A DNA stretch of 64,000 bases, taken from assembly GCF_001513975.1 (NCBI RefSeq), contig NZ_KQ947985.1, forward strand, positions 434,001 to 498,000, in the 5' to 3' direction. This DNA is from Streptomyces curacoi. Its GTDB lineage: Bacteria; Actinomycetota; Actinomycetes; Streptomycetales; Streptomycetaceae. A program made the translations under genes and the position numbers. The notes under the pieces were generated by a model that was not told the origin of the DNA, did not search any database, and worked only from the letters and a program-made list of their open reading frames with translations. Shown here in pieces: positions 42,202 through 49,669 of this stretch. Every line of letters begins with the position of its first letter. Position 1 is the first letter of the stretch.

Positions 42202-42735
42202 ATGAGCCAGCAGCAGCCGCATGCGAGCGACGCGGCCCACAGCCCCCGTGGATCCCAGGCGACCCGGCCGCCCTCCGCCGAGGCCGGGCCGCCCTCCGCC
42301 GCACCCCGCGCCGGGGGACACCGGTCCGCGCCGTCCGCCGCCGGCTGGGCCACCGGCGGGCTCGTCTTCGCCGGTGTGCTGATGCTGGTGAACGGGCTCC
42401 TGGCCGTCCTCCAGGGCGTCTCCGCGATCGCCGAGGACGAGGTCTACGCCCGTATCGGCGACTACGTCTTCAAGGCCGGCCTCACCGCGTGGGGCGTCAT
42501 CCTGCTCGCCCTCGGCGTCGTGGTCGCCGCGGTCGGCTACGGCATCCTCAGGGGCGAGTGGTGGGCCCGGATCGCCGGCATCTTCGTGGCGTCCCTCAGC
42601 ATGGTCGCCCACTTCCTGTTCCTGCCGTACACGCCCGTCTGGTCGGTGATCATGGTGGGGATCAACTTCTTCGTGATCCTCGCGCTCGCCACGGCCCCGG
42701 ACGCGCCCCGCGCTTCCCGGCGCGGTTCGCGGTAA
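42202..42735 (+). CDS. DUF7144-like four-helix membrane protein
   Basis: A 177-residue protein with a disordered N-terminus of about 48 residues and four transmembrane helices (GLVFAGVLMLVNGLLAVLQG, LTAWGVILLALGVVVAAVGY, ARIAGIFVASLSMVAHFLF, VWSVIMVGINFFVILALATA). ATG at 42202 is preferred over upstream in-frame ATGs lying inside the preceding promoter region. The family is very common in Streptomyces and uncharacterised. Confidence 0.8.
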   Translation: MSQQQPHASDAAHSPRGSQATRPPSAEAGPPSAAPRAGGHRSAPSAAGWATGGLVFAGVLMLVNGLLAVLQGVSAIAEDEVYARIGDYVFKAGLTAWGVILLALGVVVAAVGYGILRGEWWARIAGIFVASLSMVAHFLFLPYTPVWSVIMVGINFFVILALATAPDAPRASRRGSR

Positions 42736-42829
42736 CGCCTCAGCGGCTCGGTGATCACGTAACCGGCGGGCGGGGCAGCCCCCGGGCTCCGTCGTCAGGG
42801 AGCTGCCCCTTCCCCTTCCGCAGCCGGGT

Positions 42830-43198
42830 TCAGACGTGCCCCAGGCCGCCGCCGCCGAAGGATCCGCTGGAACCGGGCAGCCAGCGTTTGCGGTGCTGGT
42901 CCTTGCCCCGCTTGGTGGCCGCGTGGTGCAGCTCGTGCGGCAGGAGCCGTTCCCCGCCCTGCGAGTGCGGCATTTCGTCCGGTTCCCTCATCTCCCGGAT
43001 CTCATGGACCGGGCCGGTGTCCGGCAGATGCGGCTGCTCATCGGGCTTGGGCCGGGGCAGCTCCTTGTCACGGACCCGCATGCCGAGCTGCACGGCCCAG
43101 ATCAGGGCGCCGGCGATGAACAGGCCACCCACAAAGGCGCCGACCACGTTGAGTACTTCTCCCGACGTGGCCGCTATTACAAACGTCGCCGTACTCAT
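42830..43198 (-). CDS. DUF6479-like small membrane protein
   Basis: A 122-residue protein: one N-terminal transmembrane helix (EVLNVVGAFVGGLFIAGALI) and a long charged cytoplasmic tail (RVRDKELPRPKPDEQPHLPD) ending in a Gly-rich GSSGSFGGGGLGHV. This matches a Streptomyces family of unknown function. Confidence 0.75.
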   Translation of the reverse strand: MSTATFVIAATSGEVLNVVGAFVGGLFIAGALIWAVQLGMRVRDKELPRPKPDEQPHLPDTGPVHEIREMREPDEMPHSQGGERLLPHELHHAATKRGKDQHRKRWLPGSSGSFGGGGLGHV

Positions 43199-43267
43199 GC
43201 CTCAATTATCACAGAAATGGACGAATAGGCTCCTGCTGGGACCCGTCCGAACCCGGTTCCCGCTCGT

Positions 43268-43708
43268 CTACGCGCGTTCCTCGCCGGCCGGCCCGGCGGC
43301 CTCCAGCTCGGTGAAAAGGGTCAGCTGCAGGGCTCCGGGTGCTTCGAGACGGGAGTTCAGGGAGTTCCAGGGCGTGCGGGTGGGTTCCGCCAGGACCTCG
43401 GCTCCGGCAGCCGCCAGTCTGGCCGTGGTGGCCCGGGAGTCGTCCACCTGGAAGGCGACCCGGACATGGCCGGCCACCCGTCGGCCCACCTCGACCTCGT
43501 CGATGAACTCGGCGTGGTTCGGATCGGTCAGCTCCAGCGTCGCCCGGCCGGCGTCGAGGATCGTGACCCGGCCGTCGGGGGAGGAGAACGCCCCGCGCTC
43601 CGGCAGGCCGAGCACGTCCCGGTAGAAGCGCAGCGCCTCGTCGTAGTCGGCCGCCGTGACCACCAGACGGAGCTCGCGTACGGGGGATTCGCTCGGTGCG
43701 TCGGACAT
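43268..43708 (-). CDS. VOC-superfamily (glyoxalase-like) protein
   Basis: A 146-residue protein with two beta-alpha-beta-beta-beta modules (LRLVVTAADYDEALRFYRDV, GHVRVAFQVDDSRATTARLA). It starts MSDAPSESPVRE at ATG 43708 behind GAGGAGCCGAAC. The family includes glyoxalases, dioxygenases and antibiotic-binding proteins; metal-ligand positions are not fully conserved, so the activity is undefined. It ends near the DUF6479 gene on the same strand. Confidence 0.82.
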   Translation of the reverse strand: MSDAPSESPVRELRLVVTAADYDEALRFYRDVLGLPERGAFSSPDGRVTILDAGRATLELTDPNHAEFIDEVEVGRRVAGHVRVAFQVDDSRATTARLAAAGAEVLAEPTRTPWNSLNSRLEAPGALQLTLFTELEAAGPAGEERA

Positions 43709-44003
43709 GTTCGGCTCCTCGGAGTCGGCGGCTGTGGGCAACCTGCGGTCATGACTCGTGAACCTCGGCTCCTGGTCCGGTGATTCCCGGCCGACCCGGC
43801 TCCGGAGACGTACGGCGGAGCCAGAACGTGACGACGACCCGAACTGCTCGGCATGGCTTGGAGTTGACCGGGAGCACGGTTCACACACCGAATTGTTGCC
43901 CAGTCAATTTACGCCCCAGTTTGTGTTCTTCACGCCCTGTGCAGGAGGTGATATTCGGGGTGTTCCGTAATAGATTACTCATGAGAGAGAGAAGGTGAAG
44001 AAC
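43709..44003 (+). promoter_or_regulatory. AT-richer promoter region of the lasso operon
   Basis: The 295-bp spacer becomes distinctly AT-richer from about 43890. TAGATT at 43971-43976 is a possible -10 box. A short frame (GTG 43959 to TGA 43998, after AGGAGG) could be a mini-ORF or simply noise. Confidence 0.35.
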
Positions 44004-44114
44004 ATGCTGAGGTACACAACCCCGACTGTGGTCCGACTAGGACGGATCGAGGAACTCACCGGGCAGCTACGCCGCGGCGTTCCCGACCTCTTCGCTCACG
44101 GCAACATCCTGTGA
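44004..44114 (+). CDS. Lasso peptide precursor
   Basis: A 36-residue peptide, ATG 44004 after GAAGGTGAAGAAC. The leader contains the lasso recognition pattern YxxPx(L/V)xxxGxxxxxT exactly: Tyr4, Pro7, Val9, Gly13, Thr19 in YTTPTVVRLGRIEELT. The core is GQLRRGVPDLFAHGNIL if Gly20 is residue 1 (9-membered ring to Asp28), or starts at Gln21 with an 8-membered ring if Thr19 is the usual penultimate leader residue. The stop overlaps the cyclase GTG start. There is no Cys, so it would be a class II lasso peptide. Confidence 0.88.
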   Translation: MLRYTTPTVVRLGRIEELTGQLRRGVPDLFAHGNIL

Positions 44115-45790
44115 CGGACCGTCGGCCCGGCCCCTCACCTGCTGCGTCCCGCGGCCCGGGAGGGGCCATGGCGTCCAGCGTGGTCAACACCTCCGTGGCG
44201 TCGGGTGGTTGTTTTTCCTTTCAATGGTTGAGCCATCGTCTTCTTTTTGTCGGGCCGCCCGTGTTCCGTCCATCACTGGAATTCGTCCAGAGAATTACGG
44301 AGGCAACTGCCGAGGCGCGACACGAAATCCTCGCCCGCGTTCTCGGAGACCTGCCCGCGGAACTGTCCGGCTGTGTCGCCACACCGCACCGCACCCTCAT
44401 ATTCCGCGGGCTGTGCAGCCCCGACCAGATATTCCACCGAAGGACGGACGGCAACATCTCCTGGTCCACGGACCCGAGAGACCTCCTCGACACCCGCTTC
44501 GGCCTGACGGACCTCGACCGCGAGACGCTGTGGCGCAGTTGCCGAGGCGAGGACGCCTTCCTCTACCCGGGCCTCGGACCCCTGCTGCGCCCCGGCCAGT
44601 TCGTCACCCTGGGCCCCCGCTCCACCCACACCGGGACCTACGACCGCGCCACCCCCCTCGACCTCCCGCGCCACACCCCCCTGCGCGCGTACGCCCGCCT
44701 CACCTACGAGCTGCTGCTGGAGGAGACCCGCCGCTGCACGGGCCTCGGCCGCGTCGGCATCCTCCTGTCCGGCGGCGTCGACTCCGCCACCGTCCTGGCG
44801 GCGCTCACCGACCACGGCGTGGACGTGACGGCCTACCACATGGGAACCGACGACCCCTCGGCCGACGAGTCCGCCTACGTCCGCCAGGTGTGCCGGCACC
44901 TCGACGTGCCGCTGGTCACCATCGACCGCGTCACCGACGACGAGGACTACTTCCCCACGACCCGTGACCTGCCCCACCCCTTCAACCACGTCTGGCTGCG
45001 CACCCTGGAACGCCTCGCCGACCGCATCGCGGCCGACGGCATACGGTTCGTGGTGTCCGGCCTGGAAGGGGACACGCTGTTCGGCCCGCTGCGCTACGGG
45101 CTGCACGACATCCTCGCCGCGGACGTACCGCCGTACGAGAAGTGGCGCATGCTGCGCGGGCTGCTCGGCACCCGCTGGGAGCTGAGCCGGCTGCTGCGCA
45201 GCGCGCGGCCCGCCTACTCCCTGTACGCCGACCCGGAGGCCCTCGCGGAGACGGAACTCGGCAGCGACTTCCTCGTCCCGCATCCGGACGCCGCACCCGA
45301 GCCGTACGACCTGGACTACGAGCCCCAGGAGAACACCCTGAACCTCGCCCTGTGGCGGCCGCGCGGCATCCACCTGGGCAAACCGCTCGGCGGCCGGTCG
45401 CTGCGCTGCCTCGCGGCCCGGCTGCCCGACGCCTACCGCCTGATCCCGCACGCCGGGCGCACCATCGACAAACCGGTGCTGCGGCTGGCCGCCGCCCACC
45501 GGCTGCCGCCCGACGTGTGGCGGCACTACGGCCGGACCTGGCTCGGCTCCCCCGACGAGACCTGGTGCCTGCGCCACCCCGACGCCCTGGACCGCGTCCT
45601 CGGCGCCCCGGACGCCCGGCTGACCGCCCTGGGCGTGGTCGACCCGCACCGGCTCGGCGAGGTGCTCGCCGACCCGCGGGCGCTGCGCCGCAACGCCGAG
45701 AACCTGCTCTGTTCCGCGATGGTCGAGCTCTTCCTGCGCGACCTGGAAGCACGATGTCGACCGGTGTCCACGGCCGACGACCGGAGGTGA
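44111..45790 (+). CDS. Lasso peptide macrolactam synthetase (asparagine synthase-like cyclase)
   Basis: A 559-residue ATP-dependent cyclase that adenylates the ring Asp side chain and closes the lactam. The AMP-forming PP-loop GRVGILLSGGVDSATVLAAL is intact, followed by the C-terminal synthetase domain (FVVSGLEGDTLFGPLRYGLH, AGRTIDKPVLRLAAAHRLPP). The N-terminal glutaminase-like half is degenerate, as is normal for this class. GTG at 44111 overlaps the precursor stop (GTGA), and the 3' end overlaps the RRE gene the same way. Confidence 0.92.
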   Translation: MTDRRPGPSPAASRGPGGAMASSVVNTSVASGGCFSFQWLSHRLLFVGPPVFRPSLEFVQRITEATAEARHEILARVLGDLPAELSGCVATPHRTLIFRGLCSPDQIFHRRTDGNISWSTDPRDLLDTRFGLTDLDRETLWRSCRGEDAFLYPGLGPLLRPGQFVTLGPRSTHTGTYDRATPLDLPRHTPLRAYARLTYELLLEETRRCTGLGRVGILLSGGVDSATVLAALTDHGVDVTAYHMGTDDPSADESAYVRQVCRHLDVPLVTIDRVTDDEDYFPTTRDLPHPFNHVWLRTLERLADRIAADGIRFVVSGLEGDTLFGPLRYGLHDILAADVPPYEKWRMLRGLLGTRWELSRLLRSARPAYSLYADPEALAETELGSDFLVPHPDAAPEPYDLDYEPQENTLNLALWRPRGIHLGKPLGGRSLRCLAARLPDAYRLIPHAGRTIDKPVLRLAAAHRLPPDVWRHYGRTWLGSPDETWCLRHPDALDRVLGAPDARLTALGVVDPHRLGEVLADPRALRRNAENLLCSAMVELFLRDLEARCRPVSTADDRR

Positions 45791-46062
45791 CCCGCATGCC
45801 GCTGCTCCGCCTGACCGACCAGACCACCTTCGATCCCGCCGACGGCACGGGACTGCTCCTCGACGGCGCCGAAGGCACGTACTACGAGCTGAACCCCGTG
45901 GCCACGCTCATGCTCCAGGCCGCGCTCCGCTACGACAGCACCGACGAGGTCGTACGACACCTGGGCGAGCGCATCGACGCCACCGACGCGGTGCTGCGCG
46001 AGGGCCTGACCACGCTGACCGGCAGGCTCACCGAGTCCCACCTCGCCGAACCGGCGCCATGA
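45787..46062 (+). CDS. Lasso PqqD-like RRE protein (B1)
   Basis: A 91-residue winged-helix RiPP recognition element that binds the precursor leader. It shows the PqqD-type core LLLDGAEGTYYELNPVATLM and the helical EVVRHLGERIDATDAVLREG. GTG at 45787 overlaps the cyclase stop; ATG at 45796 is an alternative. Its own stop overlaps the B2 start as ATGA. Confidence 0.9.
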   Translation: MTRMPLLRLTDQTTFDPADGTGLLLDGAEGTYYELNPVATLMLQAALRYDSTDEVVRHLGERIDATDAVLREGLTTLTGRLTESHLAEPAP

Positions 46063-46616
46063 AGAGCCTGAAGAACCCCACCGCCGACTGGGAGTTCCTG
46101 CTCTGGGACCCCGGCCCGCCACCGCCCCGCCCGCCCCGGTGGGCCCGGCTGCTCGCCGCCGCCCGCACCGTCCGGGCCGCCCGCCTGCTCAGACGGCGCG
46201 GCTGGCCCGCGGCCCAGCATCGGCTGCGCACCCTGCGACCGGCCGTACGGGACGTCCCCGCACCGCCGGAGGCGATCCGCGTCGCCCGCCGCGAGGTGCT
46301 GTCCTGCCTCACGGCCCTGCGCCTGGCCGACCCGGACGCGCTGTGCCTGCCGCGGTCGTACGCCCTCGCGACGTACTTCACGACCCTCGGCCTGCCGGTC
46401 CAGATCGTCGTGGCGCGGCAGCGCTCGTCGATCGGCGGGCGGTTCGCCTGCCACGCCTGGGCCGAGCTGTACGGGGAGGTGCTCGCGGACATCCCCGGCG
46501 TGCGGACCGGCTTCACGGTGCTCCAGCGGTTCGGGTCGGAGCATGTGCGCGGCGTCGACACGGAGGTGCCGGAGCGCCGTACGGCCGAGGGGCTCGGCGA
46601 CGGGAGGGCCGTATGA
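46059..46616 (+). CDS. Lasso leader peptidase (B2, transglutaminase-like)
   Basis: A 185-residue cysteine protease of the transglutaminase-like fold that removes the leader. The catalytic Cys is in DALCLPRSYALATYF, the His in FACHAWAELYG and the Asp probably in LADIPGV. The N-terminal ~70 residues are Pro/Arg-rich and helical. ATG 46059 overlaps B1 and the stop overlaps the ABC transporter start. The B1/B2 split of the peptidase is the actinobacterial arrangement. Confidence 0.92.
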   Translation: MKSLKNPTADWEFLLWDPGPPPPRPPRWARLLAAARTVRAARLLRRRGWPAAQHRLRTLRPAVRDVPAPPEAIRVARREVLSCLTALRLADPDALCLPRSYALATYFTTLGLPVQIVVARQRSSIGGRFACHAWAELYGEVLADIPGVRTGFTVLQRFGSEHVRGVDTEVPERRTAEGLGDGRAV

Positions 46617-48370
46617 CCGATGCCCCGGCACGCACCGGAGCGCAGGAGATCCGCCGGGTGCTGCGCGGCCACGGCCGCCGGATCTGCGGGGCCGCGGCGC
46701 TGGCCCTGACGGGCTCCGCGCTCGCCCTCGCCCAGCCCCTGGTGGTCAAGCGGGTCATCGAGGCGGCGGGCACGGGCGGGCCGACGGGCGGGGCCGTCGG
46801 ACTGCTGGTCGGGCTCTTCCTCGCGCAGGCCGCCGTGCAGGGGCTGGCCCGCTATGTGCTGGCCCGCACCGGCGAGGGCGTCGTCCTCGGCCTGCGCCTG
46901 GACATGATCGCCCATCTCCTGCGGCTGCCCATGCGGACGTACGACCGCCGCCGCACCGGCGATCTGATCTCCCGCACGAGCGCCGACAGCACCGCCCTGC
47001 GGCTGCTCGTCTCCGAGGGCTTCACGGACGCCGTCACCGGCAGCATCGGGCTCGTCGGAGTGGTTGTCCTGATGGTGTGGCTGGACTGGGTGCTGTTCCT
47101 GCTGGTGCTGGCCGTGATCGCGGTCGGCTCGCTTGCGGTGGCGTCGGTGCTGCGCGGCATCGAACGCGCCTCGCTGCGCGCCCAGCAGGCCACGGGCGCG
47201 ATGACCGCGGAGCTGGAGCGGGCGCTGGGCGCCATCCGCACCGTGCGCGCCAGCCGCGCCGAGGAGCGCGAGACGCTGCGCATCGGGGCCGAGGCCCGGT
47301 CGGCGTACGCCCAGAGCGTGCGGGTCGGTGCCCTGGACGCGGTGGTCGCGCCGGCGGTGATGCTCACCATCAACGGCTCGTTCCTGCTGGTGCTGCTGAT
47401 CGGCGGCATGCGGGCGGCGGGGCGGGACGGCTCGGCGGCCTCGGTGGCCGAACTCGCCGCGTTCCTGCTCTACATGCTGTATCTGATGGCCCCGGTCGCG
47501 GCCGTCTTCCAGGCGCTGAGCACCATGCGCCAGGGCCTGGGCGCGCTGCGGCGCATCACCGAGGTCCTGGACCTGCCACCGGAGCCGGAGGCGGAACCGC
47601 AACCGGTGACGGTCCCGAAGCGCTCGGCAGCCGCCGCCCCCGTACTGGAGTTCCAGCACGTCCGCTTCGGCTACGACCCCGCCCGCCCGGTCCTGTACGA
47701 CGTCTCCTTCACCGTCCCCCCGCACGGCCACGTCGCCCTGATCGGCAGCTCCGGCGCCGGCAAGTCCACGGTCTTCGCGCTGGCCGAGCGCTTCTACGAC
47801 CCCGACGCCGGCCGCGTCCTGTTCGAGGGCCGGGACGTGCGCACCCTGGACCGGGCCGCGCACCGCGCCCGGATCGGCCTGGTCGAGCAGCACGCGCCGG
47901 TGCTGTACGGCACGCTGCGCGAGAACCTCCTGTACGCCGCGCCCGACGCGGACCCGGCCGACCTGGCGAGGGTGATCGAACTGGCCCAGCTGACGGAGCT
48001 GGTGGCCCGCTCACCGCACGGTCTGGACACGGAGGCGGGCGAACGGGGCATGTCCCTCTCCGGCGGCGAACGCCAGCGCGTCGCCCTGGCCCGCGCCCTG
48101 CTCACCCACCCCGCCCTGCTGCTCCTCGACGAACCCACGGCCCACCTGGACGCGGCCAACGAGGCGGCGCTGCGCCGCTCGATCCGCCGGATCACCGAGG
48201 AGTGCGCCCTGCTGGTGATCGCCCACCGCTCCTCCACGATCCGCGCCGCCGACGCCGTCGTGGTCCTGGACGCCGGCCGGATCGCCGCCACCGGCACCCA
48301 CGACGAACTGCTGGCGAGCAGCGATCACTACCGCCGTCTGTCCCAGGCCGGGGTCGCGGCGCACCGGTGA
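46613..48370 (+). CDS. Lasso peptide ABC exporter (fused TMD-NBD)
   Basis: A 585-residue half-transporter. Six helices in residues ~25-300 are followed by a nucleotide-binding domain with Walker A LIGSSGAGKSTVF, signature SLSGGERQRVALARAL, Walker B LLLLDEPTAHLD and H-loop LLVIAHRSS. ATG 46613 overlaps the B2 stop. It would export the mature lasso peptide and so also provide self-protection. Confidence 0.9.
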   Translation: MTDAPARTGAQEIRRVLRGHGRRICGAAALALTGSALALAQPLVVKRVIEAAGTGGPTGGAVGLLVGLFLAQAAVQGLARYVLARTGEGVVLGLRLDMIAHLLRLPMRTYDRRRTGDLISRTSADSTALRLLVSEGFTDAVTGSIGLVGVVVLMVWLDWVLFLLVLAVIAVGSLAVASVLRGIERASLRAQQATGAMTAELERALGAIRTVRASRAEERETLRIGAEARSAYAQSVRVGALDAVVAPAVMLTINGSFLLVLLIGGMRAAGRDGSAASVAELAAFLLYMLYLMAPVAAVFQALSTMRQGLGALRRITEVLDLPPEPEAEPQPVTVPKRSAAAAPVLEFQHVRFGYDPARPVLYDVSFTVPPHGHVALIGSSGAGKSTVFALAERFYDPDAGRVLFEGRDVRTLDRAAHRARIGLVEQHAPVLYGTLRENLLYAAPDADPADLARVIELAQLTELVARSPHGLDTEAGERGMSLSGGERQRVALARALLTHPALLLLDEPTAHLDAANEAALRRSIRRITEECALLVIAHRSSTIRAADAVVVLDAGRIAATGTHDELLASSDHYRRLSQAGVAAHR

Positions 48371-48372
48371 AC

Positions 48373-48397
48373 GGCGGTGGGGCCGGGCCCCACCGCC
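48373..48397. terminator. Terminator of the lasso operon
   Basis: Perfect 12-bp arms GGCGGTGGGGCC and GGCCCCACCGCC around a single G, beginning just after the exporter stop codon. It is shared with the convergent DUF305 gene. Confidence 0.75.
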
Positions 48398-48407
48398 TGC
48401 CGGCCGG

Positions 48408-49064
48408 TCAGCCCTTGCCGAGCAGCTTGTTCATCTCCGCGATCTCGGCGGTCTGGGCGGTGATGACGGCGTCGGCCAGCTTCCTGGCCGGCCCGTACCG
48501 GCCCTGCTCCTTCTCGGTGCCGGCCATCTCCACCGCGCCCTCGTGGTGCTCGATCATCATGGTCAGGAACATGGTGTCGAAGTCCTTGCCGGACGCCTTC
48601 TTCAGCTTGTCCATGTCCTCGGTGTCCATCATCCCGGGCATGTCCGAGCCGTCCGAGCCTCCGGAGTGACCACCGGAGTGACCGCCGGAGTGGTCCATGC
48701 CGGGCATGGACGAGGGCACGTCCTCGCCCCAGGACTCCAGCCAGCCGGACATCGTTTCGATCTCCGGGTCCTGGGCCTTCTCGATGCGGGAGGCGAGGTC
48801 CTTGACCTCGGCGGAAGAGGCCTGGGTCGCAGCCATCCCCGCCATCTCAAGGGCCTGCTGGTGGTGCGGGATCATGCCCTGCGCGAAGGACACGTCCTGG
48901 TCGTTGTGGGCTTCGGCGGTGGCGTCGGCGCTCGCCGAGGCCGACGTCCGCGCGCCGGAGCCGGTGTCGGAGCCGTTCCCGCCGCAGGCGGCGAGAACGA
49001 GGGCGGCGGCGGTGGCCGTCGCGGCCAGGGCGGCGCGACGCATGAGAGTACGCGTGCTGGTCAT
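48408..49064 (-). CDS. DUF305 lipoprotein with His/Met-rich segments
   Basis: A 218-residue lipoprotein; the signal peptide ends ALVLAACGG. The DUF305 four-helix domain has both His-rich motifs (FAQGMIPHHQQALEMAG and LTMMIEHHEGAVEMAG). A low-complexity Met/Gly/His/Ser insertion (PSSMPGMDHSGGHSGGHSGG) separates them. DUF305 proteins are often near copper-handling genes, so metal binding outside the membrane is a reasonable inference. It probably shares regulation with the His-rich DUF6153 gene upstream. Confidence 0.85.
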   Translation of the reverse strand: MTSTRTLMRRAALAATATAAALVLAACGGNGSDTGSGARTSASASADATAEAHNDQDVSFAQGMIPHHQQALEMAGMAATQASSAEVKDLASRIEKAQDPEIETMSGWLESWGEDVPSSMPGMDHSGGHSGGHSGGSDGSDMPGMMDTEDMDKLKKASGKDFDTMFLTMMIEHHEGAVEMAGTEKEQGRYGPARKLADAVITAQTAEIAEMNKLLGKG

Positions 49065-49191
49065 GCTGAGAACTCCTGCGAAGGATGTGGGTCACCGCGC
49101 CCATGAGGGCGTGGCACGGGCATGGCTGAGCGCCGTGCGCCCGCGACGGGGTCCGCGACGGGTTCCGTGACGGGGACGGCTCGGCCTTGTC

Positions 49192-49626
49192 CTAGGTCCG
49201 CAGGATCTGCAGTTCGGCCAGCGAGGGAGGGGCGCGCCCGCCGTCGGGCGCGACGGCCACGGAACGGTCGTCGAGGTCGCCCGTGACGGCCGTGTCGGCC
49301 GGATCGAGGGCCAGGGCCGGCAGCACGGGGCCCGCGCCGACGGCACCGGAGGCGCAGGTCGGGTCGGCGTGCCGGGCGTGTCCGCCGCCGGAGTCCGCGC
49401 TGTGGCAGACGGCCTCGTCGGTCATGGCCGTCATAGCCGTCAGGGCCGTCACATGGGCGCTCATGGGGCGCTCGTGCGCGTGGTGGGACGGGGCCGCGAC
49501 CGCGTTGCCGGGGCCGAGCGCGTGCATCCCGAACAGTCCGGCGAGCAGCCCGAGCACCAGAAGCACCCGCCACGACCCCGGCATCCGGAGCGGCAGCGCA
49601 CGGTGGTGCTGTGCACGGGCTGTCAC
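49192..49626 (-). CDS. DUF6153-like His-rich membrane protein
   Basis: A 144-residue protein starting MTARAQHHRALPLRMPGSW. One N-terminal membrane segment (WRVLLVLGLLAGLFGMHALG) leads to an external tail with several His and two Cys (HHAHERPMSAHVTAL, DEAVCHSADSGGGHARHADP). It stands 128 bp before the DUF305 gene on the same strand, and the pair may bind copper together. The biochemical role is unproven. Confidence 0.75.
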   Translation of the reverse strand: MTARAQHHRALPLRMPGSWRVLLVLGLLAGLFGMHALGPGNAVAAPSHHAHERPMSAHVTALTAMTAMTDEAVCHSADSGGGHARHADPTCASGAVGAGPVLPALALDPADTAVTGDLDDRSVAVAPDGGRAPPSLAELQILRT

Positions 49627-49669
49627 GCCCTCATCGTACGTAGGCCGCCCCGGGCGGGTTCACCAGGCG

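Noticed and set aside
43249..43262. GAACCCGGTTC as a LexA box
   Set aside because: The spacing between the half sites is 3 rather than 4 and no DNA-damage gene is adjacent.
43950..43998. Mini-ORF just upstream of the lasso precursor
   Set aside because: Thirteen codons with poor spacing to AGGAGG and no conserved feature; probably part of the promoter.
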